Shown piece after piece: positions 8,391 to 15,754 of a stretch of DNA of 35,243 nt; position 1 is the first letter of the stretch; the number at the start of each line of letters is the position of its first letter. The position numbers and the translations under genes are program-made. Origin of the DNA: Sphingobacteriales bacterium TSM_CSS (GTDB taxonomy: Bacteria > Bacteroidota > Bacteroidia > Chitinophagales > UBA2359); the NCBI GenBank assembly GCA_002212985.1, contig NBMY01000087.1, positions 1 to 35,243 on the forward strand. Reading direction: 5' to 3'. A model generated the notes under the pieces. That model was not told the origin of the DNA, did no database searches, and saw only the letters and a program-made list of their open reading frames with translations.

Positions 8391-8422
8391 CGGAAAGTTT
8401 GGAACATAACAACAACTTTCCG
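8391..8422. repeat. 9-bp inverted repeat downstream of the DUF2892 gene
   Basis: Perfect arms CGGAAAGTT (8391-8399) and AACTTTCCG (8414-8422) with a 14-base loop. It lies 60 bases beyond the DUF2892 stop codon. There is no T run on either side, so it is a possible RNA 3'-end stabiliser or weak terminator rather than a classical terminator. Confidence 0.45.
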
Positions 8423-8482
8423 CTGTTAAAAAAAGCAGATGAGCGGCATTGTACCCTGCCAGAAGGGTTATTTGCCTCTACG

Positions 8483-8692
8483 CTATCCGTTCTCTTTGGG
8501 ACGGGTAGAAATGCCGAAAGGCAGGTACAAAGGGCAAAAACTGATGAAACTGGTAAGGGCAAAAATAATTGCCAAAATGCCCAAAACAATGGCAACCGTG
8601 CCACTAATAGTGCCGGTAAAATACAAAGCAGCAATAACCGCGGCCACTACTAAGCGAAGAATGCGGTCTAAATTACCCATGTTTTTAACCAT
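8483..8692 (-). CDS. DUF2892 / YgaP-like small inner-membrane protein
   Basis: A 69-residue protein with the family pattern NMGNLDRILRLVVAAVIAAL, FTGTISGTVAIVLGILAIIF and the ending FISFCPLYLPFGIST. These are two hydrophobic helices with the CP motif in the short C-terminal part. DUF2892 domains occur as stand-alone membrane proteins and as the membrane part of YgaP rhodanese. No rhodanese gene is adjacent. A possible 28-residue hydrophobic peptide is encoded 20 bases upstream on the same strand. Confidence 0.88.
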   Translation of the reverse strand: MVKNMGNLDRILRLVVAAVIAALYFTGTISGTVAIVLGILAIIFALTSFISFCPLYLPFGISTRPKENG

Positions 8693-8712
8693 AAGGCTGA
8701 ATTTTTAAGCGA

Positions 8713-8799
8713 TTAAAAAATTTTTTGAACAAGCAAAACGGATATTGTTATAATACCGATGCAAATTAAACAAACCAGCAGCAACTTTAATAATTTCAT
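8713..8799 (-). CDS. Possible 28-residue hydrophobic membrane peptide
   Basis: The minus-strand ATG at 8799 opens a 28-codon frame. It reads MKLLKLLLVCLICIGIITIS, then VLLVQKIF and TAA. The sequence has a lysine-containing start and a single transmembrane-length hydrophobic stretch, typical of small membrane proteins. It ends 20 bases before the DUF2892 gene and could be its leader or operon partner. Short AT-rich frames can arise by chance, and no homologue is recalled. Confidence 0.4.
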   Translation of the reverse strand: MKLLKLLLVCLICIGIITISVLLVQKIF

Positions 8800-8853
8800 A
8801 GTGCAAAATTTAAGAAAATGTGAACAATTAAGTGCAGCGGCTTATTTGGGTTT

Positions 8854-9013
8854 TTACCGAACCTGAAAAACGTCCAGCCTTTGCAGGTTGGGGCGAAACA
8901 GTTCAAAATCGGCATTTGAGGTTGTTCCATCTAAGTTAACATCGGTGCTGTTGCAGGCAATTGCGGGCGTTTGGGTAAAGGAGCAATATTGTAACAGTGA
9001 ATATGCTTTTCAT
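8854..9013 (-). pseudogene. Remnant of a secreted protein: signal-peptide start joined to a dockerin-like tail
   Basis: The minus strand opens with ATG at 9013 (MKSIFTVTILLLYPN), which looks like the start of a signal peptide. One frame shift later it reads QTPAIACNSTDVNLDGTTSN, then ADFELFRPNLQRLDVFQVR and TAA at 8854-8856. The second part matches the short Ca-binding tail (DVNLDGxxxxxDFxLxRxN) found at the C-termini of many Bacteroidota surface proteins. The middle of the gene is absent, suggesting a large internal deletion. Confidence 0.6.
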
Positions 9014-9383
9014 ATTAATGGCTTGGTTTGGTTAGCAATTATTCCAAATTGATTTTGTTGTGAACAAAATGCCTGATTTTTTCTGCAGTTCAAAACCGCA
9101 ACCGCAGCCTTACCAATTGAGTAAAGTTTGTACAGGTGAGGAGTTGAGCAAAAACAAACAGTTCAGGAAATTGCTGCCTGCTGCAATTTTATAGAAGTTA
9201 GGAAACTACCGAAAGGCACTGATTTAACACCGGTAAAATATCGATGCCAAACTTTGTTGTAGCCTTGCAACCGGGGCAATAATAGTGAGTGGAATAGATT
9301 AATGTTGTAACTGCAAAGATAAGCCATGTTTGGCAAAAAACAACACATGATATATTTTTTCAGAAAAAAATAACAGTGCGACA
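9014..9383. other. Intergenic stretch, nothing recognised
   Basis: No frame with plausible protein composition, no strong hairpin and no promoter match was found between the decayed fragment and the protease stop codon. The 73-codon minus-strand frame here is cysteine- and aromatic-rich and unconvincing. Confidence 0.5.
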
Positions 9384-11111
9384 TTACTGTTTCAGCCTTG
9401 CCACCGGATTGGCACTATTCCAATAGCTGTTGGTTTGTAATACTTCCAATGCTTTGAGGTAAGTATCATTATTGCGGTTGACTATTTTTTGGCTCAGTTG
9501 TGCAGAGTAGAGATATTTTGCCAGAAAAGATTGAATATGCAGTTTAATTTGAGCTAAAGCGGTCTGAAAACCTGCAACATCATCGGGCGGCAAGTTTTCT
9601 TGTTGGGCATATTCGGTAAGTTGTTGCAAAAGGTCATCTGATACTTCAAAGCTGTTTTCAAAATCGGTTTCGGCAGGGAAATGAGAGAGCAGTTCGGTTC
9701 GTTTATCATCGAGGTATGCAATCATAAATTTATTTAGAATACCTTTATCTGTTAATTGCCGGTAATAGGCGGTGCGGTAGGCGGTATCAACAGGCACAAA
9801 AACATCGGGGCTAATACCACCGCCGCCATACACTACCCGTTTATTAAGTTTGGTAAGGTATTTTACGGTATCAGCTGGTTCGTAATTGGTTATTCCACTG
9901 GTCATTTCGCCGTTTTCGTAGCGGGTTTCAATATCGCTGAAATAAGCATCTTTACCACTGTTGTAAGGTTTTTGTATAGAGCGCCCCGTGGGGGTATAGT
10001 AATGCGCAATGGTGAGGCGCACATACGAGCTGTCGGAAAACATAAAGGGTTTTTGCACCAAGCCCTTACCATACGACCTTTGCCCGATGATAAGCCCCCT
10101 GTCCCAATCCTGAATAGCGCCGGCAACAATTTCACTTGCCGAAGCACTGCGCTCATTCATGAGCACCACCAGGCGTCCTTCTTCAAAATTGCCTCGTGGG
10201 GTGGCTTCATAGCTTCTTTTACCATAGTTTTTGCCTTCGGTATAAACCACCAGCCGGTTGTTTTCCAGAAATTCATCGGCCATATCAATGGCGGTAGAAA
10301 AATAGCCTCCGCCGTTGTTTCTAAGGTCAAGCATAAGCGCTTGCATTCCTTCTTTTTTAAGGCGGCGCAGGGTTTTGGTAAACTCGCGCATGGTATTGGC
10401 AGAAAAACGGTTAACCTTAACATATCCTATTTCGGGTGTAACCATGTAGGCTGCCTCAATGCTGGGAATGGTTACTTTATCGCGCACTACTTTGTAATGC
10501 AGCAGTTGGGGTTGGTTGTTGCGCTTAATATCAATAAGCAGTTCGCTGTTTTTGGGTCCGCGCAGCAGTCGGTCAATTTCTTCATCAGAAACCTGCACGC
10601 CTGCAATTACCTTGCTGTTTACGGCAATAATTTTATCGCCGGGAAGTATGCCTGCTTTTTCCGATGGTCCTTCATTTACGATGGAAAGCACAAAAATAGT
10701 ATCCCGAAGCATGTCGAACTTAATGCCGATTCCTTCAAAATTGCCAACCAACGGTTCGTTTACCTCATCGTACTCTTCGGCAGGAATATAAACCGAGTGG
10801 GGGTCTAATTCCTTTAAAATGCCGGTTATGGCATTTTCGGCAGCTTTGTTAAAATCAACAGTTTCCATATACTCCTCATCTAATTTTCTGAGGAGGTTCT
10901 CTATTTTTTGCGAAGCATGCACCCATCTTTCTTCCTGCTGCTGTGCCTTTTGCGCCCAAAGCTGGGCGGTTGTGCAACATACAAGGCCGGTTAAGGCAAA
11001 AAACATGCGCTGCAACAAACCGGGCATTTTTTTTGCACGCATATAGGGTTTGCAGAAAATAGCAAAGCGGCAGAGGGCGCTTTTTACGGCATTGGTTATT
11101 GCTGGCAACAT
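9384..11111 (-). CDS. S41 family C-terminal processing peptidase (CtpA/Tsp-like)
   Basis: This serine endoprotease acts in the periplasm or envelope. An N-terminal helical region (about residues 55-115, LDPHSVYIPAEEY) is followed by a PDZ domain (about 120-210, GIGIKF to GILPGDKIIAVN). The S41 catalytic domain follows, with RNNGGGY substrate-binding residues, S324 in RSASASEIVAG, D335 and K349 in YGKGLVQ. Spacing of 25 residues between Ser and Lys equals that of E. coli Tsp. The final 110 residues are helical. The start at 11111 places 28 residues before a normal signal peptide (MPGLLQRMFFALTGLVCC). A start at 11042 or 11027 is equally likely and would give a conventional exported protein. 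It is divergent from gldC. Confidence 0.93.
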   Translation of the reverse strand: MLPAITNAVKSALCRFAIFCKPYMRAKKMPGLLQRMFFALTGLVCCTTAQLWAQKAQQQEERWVHASQKIENLLRKLDEEYMETVDFNKAAENAITGILKELDPHSVYIPAEEYDEVNEPLVGNFEGIGIKFDMLRDTIFVLSIVNEGPSEKAGILPGDKIIAVNSKVIAGVQVSDEEIDRLLRGPKNSELLIDIKRNNQPQLLHYKVVRDKVTIPSIEAAYMVTPEIGYVKVNRFSANTMREFTKTLRRLKKEGMQALMLDLRNNGGGYFSTAIDMADEFLENNRLVVYTEGKNYGKRSYEATPRGNFEEGRLVVLMNERSASASEIVAGAIQDWDRGLIIGQRSYGKGLVQKPFMFSDSSYVRLTIAHYYTPTGRSIQKPYNSGKDAYFSDIETRYENGEMTSGITNYEPADTVKYLTKLNKRVVYGGGGISPDVFVPVDTAYRTAYYRQLTDKGILNKFMIAYLDDKRTELLSHFPAETDFENSFEVSDDLLQQLTEYAQQENLPPDDVAGFQTALAQIKLHIQSFLAKYLYSAQLSQKIVNRNNDTYLKALEVLQTNSYWNSANPVARLKQ

Positions 11112-11296
11112 GACAAAAAAGTATTTATGAACTTTGTATGGTAAAAGATAGGTAGAAACAAAATTTGGTTGCTTGCAGAAAGGTACTAATTGTGGTAAAA
11201 ATAGGTATTAACACAACTATTTGCAACATACCGGCCGTTTTTTACCACATTTTATTAACATTTGCCTGTTTAACCTGTTGTTTATTACAGAATAGC

Positions 11297-11304
11297 TACC
11301 TTTG
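11297..11304 (+). promoter_or_regulatory. -7 element (TACCTTTG) upstream of gldC
   Basis: A consensus TAnnTTTG element ending 33 bases before the gldC ATG. The closest TTG is at 11278-11280 with a short 16-base spacer, so the -33 box is weak. Confidence 0.45.
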
Positions 11305-11336
11305 CCCCTTGTTTTTTAATCCAATTTTGTTTTTCC

Positions 11337-11708
11337 ATGAGCCAGCAACCCGAAAATATAAGCCGCATGTCTGAAATAACTTTCAGCGTTGGGCTTAATG
11401 ACAATAACATTCCCGTATCGTTGCAATGGGATGCCGACGACCACCCGGTTAAAGGTAAAAAAACGTGTAAATCTGTACTCATTGCCCTGTGGGACGGCGA
11501 TACCAAAAACACCCTGCGCATTGACCTTTGGACCAAAGATATGGAGGTAAACGAAATGAACCATTTCTTTTTCCAAACCTTAATGACTATGTCTGATACC
11601 TTTGAGCGCGCCACCGCAAATACCGGACTTAGCCAGAAAATGCGCGAATTTGCCCGCCAATTTGCTGCAGAACTCCAACTGAAACCTCCCACGACAGGCG
11701 GAAAATAA
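11337..11708 (+). CDS. gldC: Gliding motility protein GldC
   Basis: A 123-residue cytoplasmic protein matching GldC along its length: SEITFSVGLNDNNIPVSLQW, DADDHPVKGKKTCKSVLIAL, WDGDTKNTLRIDLWTKDM, EVNEMNHFFFQTLMTMSDTF, ERATANTGLSQKMREFARQF. GldC supports gliding in Flavobacterium as an accessory factor and is conserved across gliding and T9SS-bearing Bacteroidota. Its presence agrees with the many T9SS substrates in this window. A second in-frame ATG at residue 11 (MSEITF) corresponds to the usual GldC N-terminus and could be the real start. It has its own promoter-like element and no obvious operon partner. Confidence 0.93.
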   Translation: MSQQPENISRMSEITFSVGLNDNNIPVSLQWDADDHPVKGKKTCKSVLIALWDGDTKNTLRIDLWTKDMEVNEMNHFFFQTLMTMSDTFERATANTGLSQKMREFARQFAAELQLKPPTTGGK

Positions 11709-11855
11709 TTGTCCGGTGTCTTTTTTTAAGCAGGGTTGTTGGGGTGTTTGCCAACATAAGCTATGGCAATGCGGTGAGGGCAGGCTCAAGCATCTATCAG
11801 CCCTTTTATAAAGTGCAGCAGCAAAACGGTGCTAAACCAAACACACTAAGCAAAT

Positions 11856-11885
11856 CTTGTTTTTGAACCTGTTGGGGTATTTTTG
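11856..11885 (+). promoter_or_regulatory. Bacteroidota promoter for trxA (TTG, 18 bases, TATTTTTG)
   Basis: The -33 box TTG at 11857-11859 and -7 box TATTTTTG at 11878-11885, 18 bases apart, lie about 50 bases before the thioredoxin ATG. Confidence 0.6.
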
Positions 11886-11936
11886 TGTTTAAAAGCTACT
11901 ATAACTATTTATACGACCTAAAAAAAACAAATACAA

Positions 11937-12254
11937 ATGGCGCTTACATTAACCGATCAGAACTTTGACACCGAAGTGTTGCAGTCAGGCAAACTGGCGG
12001 TGGTAGATTTTTGGGCTGTATGGTGCGGCCCCTGTAAAGCAATAGCACCCATTATTGACGATCTTTCTAAGGAATACGCCGGAAAAGTAGTGGTTGGCAA
12101 AGTAGATGTTGATACCAATATGGAAGTATCTATGATGTACAATGTGCGCAATATTCCTACCGTGTTGTTTATTAAAAATGGCAAAGTAGTTGATAAACAG
12201 GTAGGCGCTGCGCCCAAATCGGTGTACGAAAGCAAAATCAAACAGCACATTTAA
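11937..12254 (+). CDS. trxA: Thioredoxin
   Basis: A 105-residue single-domain thioredoxin with the active site WCGPC (C30, C33), the buried Asp in VVDFWA, and the cis-proline in RNIPTVLF (P74). It reduces protein disulfides in the cytoplasm using thioredoxin reductase, which is not in this window. There is no signal peptide. It is a single-gene unit, with a promoter at 11856-11885 and a terminator at 12277-12316. Confidence 0.96.
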   Translation: MALTLTDQNFDTEVLQSGKLAVVDFWAVWCGPCKAIAPIIDDLSKEYAGKVVVGKVDVDTNMEVSMMYNVRNIPTVLFIKNGKVVDKQVGAAPKSVYESKIKQHI

Positions 12255-12276
12255 CTCATTCGGGTTTTTGTTTACC

Positions 12277-12316
12277 ATAGCCTGCAGGACTTACTTGCAG
12301 GCTATTTGTTTTTCTG
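12277..12316 (+). terminator. Rho-independent terminator after trxA
   Basis: A 10-bp perfect stem ATAGCCTGCA / TGCAGGCTAT (12277-12286 with 12296-12305) and a 9-base loop, followed by TTGTTTTTCTG. Confidence 0.85.
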
Positions 12317-12325
12317 TTATCTTTG
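12295..12325 (+). promoter_or_regulatory. Bacteroidota promoter for the DUF58 gene (TTG, 20 bases, TATCTTTG)
   Basis: TTG at 12295-12297 and TATCTTTG at 12318-12325. The promoter is nested in the downstream arm of the trxA terminator, so one gene ends where the next is switched on. The ATG at 12381 is 55 bases further. Confidence 0.6.
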
Positions 12326-12380
12326 CAGTATAAAAAGGTAAAGGCGGTAATTAACAACCCCTTTCAAACGTTTACAATAC

Positions 12381-13310
12381 ATGGAAATTTTAACCCCTCA
12401 GCAACTGCACCAATTCGACAATCTGGAACTGCTGGCCAAACAGGTTGTAGAAGGTTTTATTATAGGCTTACACAAAAGTCCGTTTCACGGTTTTTCGGTA
12501 GAATTTGCCGAACACCGCCTCTATAACAGCGGCGAGGCAGTACGTAATATTGACTGGCGCGTGTTTGCCCGAACCGATAAACTGTTTGTAAAACGCTTTG
12601 AAGAAGAAACCAACCTGCGTTGCCGCATTATTTTAGATGCCTCTTCCTCTATGTACTTTCCCGAAGATGCGGGCGAAAAAGGCAAGCCGGGCATGAACAA
12701 ACTTCGGTTTTCCATTGTATCGGCAGCCGCGCTCATGTATATTTTGCGCAAACAACGCGATGCCGTGGGGTTAACTATTTTTTCAAACGAAGTTGAGTGG
12801 CACTCCCGTGCAAAATCTACTACCGTTCACCAAAACCTGTTGTTTTCGCAGTTAGAACAACTCCTGCAGCAACAACAGCGCAATAAGGTAACCGCCGCCG
12901 CCCGCTGTCTGCACCAAATAGCCGAAAACATACACCAACGCTCAATGGTAGTAATTTTTAGCGATATGTTTGAAAATGCCGATGATGCCGATGAAATTTT
13001 TTCGGCCTTGCAGCATTTAAAATACAACAAACACGAGGTTATCTTATTTCATGTAGCCGATAAAAAACGCGAACTGGATTTTGAATTTGAAAACCGCCCC
13101 TACGAGTTTGTGGATATGGAAACGGGTGAAAAGGTGAAACTGCAACCCAATCAGGTTAAAGAATTTTACCGCACCCAACTCGATAAATTTATGAAACAGC
13201 TTCAGTTGCGTTGCCATCAATACCGCATTGATCTGGTAGAAGCCGATATAAATAAAGATTTTACACAGGTGCTGCTGCCCTACTTTACCAAAAGAAGTAA
13301 AATGATGTAG
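12381..13310 (+). CDS. DUF58 domain protein (von Willebrand A-like, MoxR-associated type)
   Basis: A 309-residue soluble protein with the DUF58 core GEAVRNIDWRVFARTDKLFV, KRFEEETNLRCRIILDASSS. The DASSS at residues 86-90 corresponds to the first metal-binding motif of the vWA fold. It lacks the N-terminal transmembrane pair seen in longer DUF58 proteins. DUF58 proteins usually work with a MoxR ATPase. The only MoxR gene visible is at the left edge, not adjacent, so the partner is not identified. The following gene begins 51 bases downstream on the same strand. Confidence 0.9.
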   Translation: MEILTPQQLHQFDNLELLAKQVVEGFIIGLHKSPFHGFSVEFAEHRLYNSGEAVRNIDWRVFARTDKLFVKRFEEETNLRCRIILDASSSMYFPEDAGEKGKPGMNKLRFSIVSAAALMYILRKQRDAVGLTIFSNEVEWHSRAKSTTVHQNLLFSQLEQLLQQQQRNKVTAAARCLHQIAENIHQRSMVVIFSDMFENADDADEIFSALQHLKYNKHEVILFHVADKKRELDFEFENRPYEFVDMETGEKVKLQPNQVKEFYRTQLDKFMKQLQLRCHQYRIDLVEADINKDFTQVLLPYFTKRSKMM

Positions 13311-13361
13311 TTGCTTTGAAAAAGTACGCTACCCCTGTTTATCATTCAATTGTAGTTTGCC

Positions 13362-13826
13362 ATGTTTCCCAATGCATACAGCGCCTCTTTTTTTTACAAT
13401 AAAACGCTTTTGTACCCCATTGCCGATGCAAATTACCCCGGTTTGCCTCAACCCCAAGCAGGTATTACTACATTGGTAGTTTGTAAAACAGCCGATACCC
13501 AATTGCCCGAAACCGAAAACTCATTTCTTGCCAGCATTCTCAAAGCTGTAGGGCTGCCCGGCAACCGGGTGCAAGTAATGCCATTTGTCTTGCAAAACGC
13601 TAAATTACCAATAGCAACACTGCTCCGAAATTTCGGCGTAAAAAAAATTATTACCTTTGGCTTTCAGCCCGACGAACTGATGGTAAACATAACCCCGCAA
13701 CTGTATTTGCCCTTTGAACTGAGCCAAACACAAATTTTATTGGCCGATGCTTTAAACAGCATTGAAAAAGATAAATCAAAGAAGCAACTTTTGTGGCAAC
13801 AGTTAAAACAAATGTTTGGCATTTAA
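13362..13826 (+). CDS. Conserved-looking hypothetical protein, 154 residues
   Basis: Not recognised. It is a soluble alpha/beta-type protein without signal peptide or membrane helix. It has strands ITTLVVCKTA and RVQVMPFVLQN, a segment VKKIITFGFQPDELMV and a charged C-terminal helix (EKDKSKKQLLWQQLKQMFGI). Alternating short strands and helices in about 150 residues suggest a small Rossmann-like or regulatory fold. Codon use matches its neighbours. It follows the DUF58 gene by 51 bases and may be co-transcribed with it. Confidence 0.72.
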   Translation: MFPNAYSASFFYNKTLLYPIADANYPGLPQPQAGITTLVVCKTADTQLPETENSFLASILKAVGLPGNRVQVMPFVLQNAKLPIATLLRNFGVKKIITFGFQPDELMVNITPQLYLPFELSQTQILLADALNSIEKDKSKKQLLWQQLKQMFGI

Positions 13827-13835
13827 CCCAACCTT

Positions 13836-13864
13836 GCCGGCATCCCGGCTACGACCGGTTTTTT
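13836..13864 (+). terminator. Possible weak terminator
   Basis: A short GCCGG / CCGGC stem (13836-13840 with 13845-13849) lies just after the stop codon. A run of six T at 13859-13864 follows, but 10 bases separate stem and run, so the call is tentative. Confidence 0.3.
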
Positions 13865-13915
13865 ACTTAATAAACAAAAATCTTTATAACATTAAAAACG
13901 TTAAACAATAAAACC

Positions 13916-14506
13916 ATGCTTAAAAAAGTATCCTTTTTCTGTCTGCTGGCCGTTTTCGCATACTCGGCAAATGCAGTGGCACAAAGCAATGATGCCATGA
14001 TTGCAAGCATTGCCAAATACAACGACAATGTAAATGCCGATATTGCCGCAGAAAAACTCTTCTCGCACCGTGTAACCCTTAACACCGAAAGCTCAAAAAC
14101 GCGGCTTTGGGGTAAAATCAGCAAATATCAGGAAAACCTTACCTGTTATTTTGAAGTGCGTGACGGGTTAACCATTCTTAAAAAAATTATCATCCTTTCC
14201 GATATTGCAGACAGGCAATCTTATACCGATATGCTGTTTGACGAATCGGGCAACCCTGCATTGGTTTTTTATACCAATAATCTTAAAAATGCCAGCAGTG
14301 CCAACGACCGCTATATGTATTCCAACCGCAAACTTATTTACTTTTCTACCACCAAAAACACCGAACTGGGCGCCGTAACCGACAGCTACGACGAGTCTAA
14401 TTTTGAAACCAAACAAATTAACGACGGGCTGGAAATGATGACCAAAGCTGAGAATTACAAAAAAATGTTCGATGCTATAGCCAAAGTACAGATGTCGCAG
14501 TTTTAA
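13916..14506 (+). CDS. Secreted/periplasmic hypothetical protein
   Basis: Not recognised. The 196-residue protein starts with a Sec signal peptide (MLKKVSFFCLLAVFAYSANAVA followed by Q). The mature part looks like a single globular domain with beta strands (LTCYFEVRDGLTILKKIIIL, NPALVFYTNN, RKLIYFSTTKNTELG) and helical ends. No catalytic motif or lipobox is visible. It is convergent with the patatin-like gene, with only 12 bases between the ends. Confidence 0.78.
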   Translation: MLKKVSFFCLLAVFAYSANAVAQSNDAMIASIAKYNDNVNADIAAEKLFSHRVTLNTESSKTRLWGKISKYQENLTCYFEVRDGLTILKKIIILSDIADRQSYTDMLFDESGNPALVFYTNNLKNASSANDRYMYSNRKLIYFSTTKNTELGAVTDSYDESNFETKQINDGLEMMTKAENYKKMFDAIAKVQMSQF

Positions 14507-14518
14507 GCATTTGCACTG

Positions 14519-15508
14519 CTATTTTTTGTCGCCGCCCATACCGGGTAAAATATCAAATGGCAATAAATTCCAAAGAACCGACTTGATGGTAGTTGAGTCG
14601 GTTTTTTGTTTTTTGAGTTCGCAATAGCTGTCTAAGGTAGTTTCGCAGGTTTTTCGGCCCAGTTCAATGAGTTCCGGAGCGCGGTAAAATTCATAGCTGT
14701 TGCAGGCATTGCGCGAGATGTTAATAATTACATCGGGTTTATGGTGATAAAAAGCATATTCGGTTAGCTTATCCATCAGTATTTCGGTCATTCGGTTTAC
14801 TACACCAAGGTAGGTAAATTTCTCGCGCATGGTTTGGGTATTGGGCAGGGTGCGAATCCATTTTTGCACAAACAGGTCATAACTGTCGGCGGGGCGGCTG
14901 TGCAGCATTTCGGGTTTTGAGTGTCGTTTGGCATTCAGGTTTACCACCACAATCAGGTCGCTGCCGGCTTGCAAAACAGGTTCTATAGGGGTTGGGTTTA
15001 CCAATGCTCCGTCAACCAGTTCGCGGCCGGCCAGCACAATAGGGGTTAAAATGGTAGGCACTGCCGCCGATGCCCTTATGGCTTCAAACAAACTGCCTTC
15101 GTTTATCCAAACCTCCTGTCCGGTTTGCAAATCGGCGGCCACAGCGGTGTAAGGTATGGGTAAATCTTCAATGTTTAAATCGCCAATGAGTTTACGCAGT
15201 TCTTCAATTACTTTTTCGCCTTTAATAAACCCCTGCGTGGTAAAGGTAAAATCGGTAAGCCTGAAAACGCGCGTTTTGTCTAATTTCAAAAACCAGTCTT
15301 TCAGTATATTTAATTTGCCCGAAGCATACACACCACCCACCAGCGACCCGATAGAACAGCCCGATACTGCCCGTATTTGCATACCCCGCCGGCGCAACTC
15401 TTCTATTACCCCTATATGGGTAAGCCCCCTTGCGCCGCCACTACCCAGTACCAGCGATACCGTTTTGCCTTCTAATTGATAACCCGATCCCCCACCCAAA
15501 CCTGCCAT
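14519..15508 (-). CDS. Patatin-like phospholipase family protein
   Basis: A 329-residue acyl hydrolase of the bacterial patatin (RssA/YchK-like) type. It has the oxyanion-hole motif GSGGARG (residues 22-28), the nucleophile elbow GCSIG (S52) and the catalytic aspartate in VDGALVN (D166), so the Ser-Asp dyad is intact. There is no signal peptide, so it is probably cytoplasmic. The ATG at 15508 is preferred over an in-frame TTG two codons upstream. A minus-strand TATGTTTG (15568-15575) about 60 bases upstream could be its -7 box. Substrate not known. Confidence 0.92.
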   Translation of the reverse strand: MAGLGGGSGYQLEGKTVSLVLGSGGARGLTHIGVIEELRRRGMQIRAVSGCSIGSLVGGVYASGKLNILKDWFLKLDKTRVFRLTDFTFTTQGFIKGEKVIEELRKLIGDLNIEDLPIPYTAVAADLQTGQEVWINEGSLFEAIRASAAVPTILTPIVLAGRELVDGALVNPTPIEPVLQAGSDLIVVVNLNAKRHSKPEMLHSRPADSYDLFVQKWIRTLPNTQTMREKFTYLGVVNRMTEILMDKLTEYAFYHHKPDVIINISRNACNSYEFYRAPELIELGRKTCETTLDSYCELKKQKTDSTTIKSVLWNLLPFDILPGMGGDKK

Positions 15509-15611
15509 AAACAATTATTGATTAATAGTGTTGCTGTTTGCTACAACGGCTATGCCTTGTCTTTCGTCAAACATATCCGCGCTTTTTTAAACACAGCCTT
15601 TCAAATAAGCG

Positions 15612-15619
15612 TATATTTG
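15612..15619 (+). promoter_or_regulatory. -7 element (TATATTTG) upstream of the large T9SS gene
   Basis: Matches TAnnTTTG about 136 bases before the ATG at 15755. No TTG at the expected -33 position, so weak evidence. Confidence 0.3.
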
Positions 15620-15754
15620 CGCCATCATAAAACCTGCTTTTGTTTTCTGCTATTTTTTGCTCCAATTAACACAATGCCTGCCGTTTTCTGCAATCTCCTC
15701 AACAACCCCAATGCTTGATTGTTGCTAATCAAAAGACCAATTAAACACAATTTT

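Noticed and set aside
9163..9384. 73-codon minus-strand frame after the protease gene
   Set aside because: Cys/Phe/Tyr-rich translation of AT-rich intergenic DNA with no family resemblance.
9756..10808. 350-codon plus-strand frame
   Set aside because: It lies antisense inside the S41 protease, whose PDZ and catalytic motifs are intact. Its own product is low in charged motifs and unrecognisable.
1..13310. MoxR-DUF58 operon
   Set aside because: The MoxR gene (1-391, minus) and the DUF58 gene (12381-13310, plus) are far apart and on opposite strands, so they are not an operon here.
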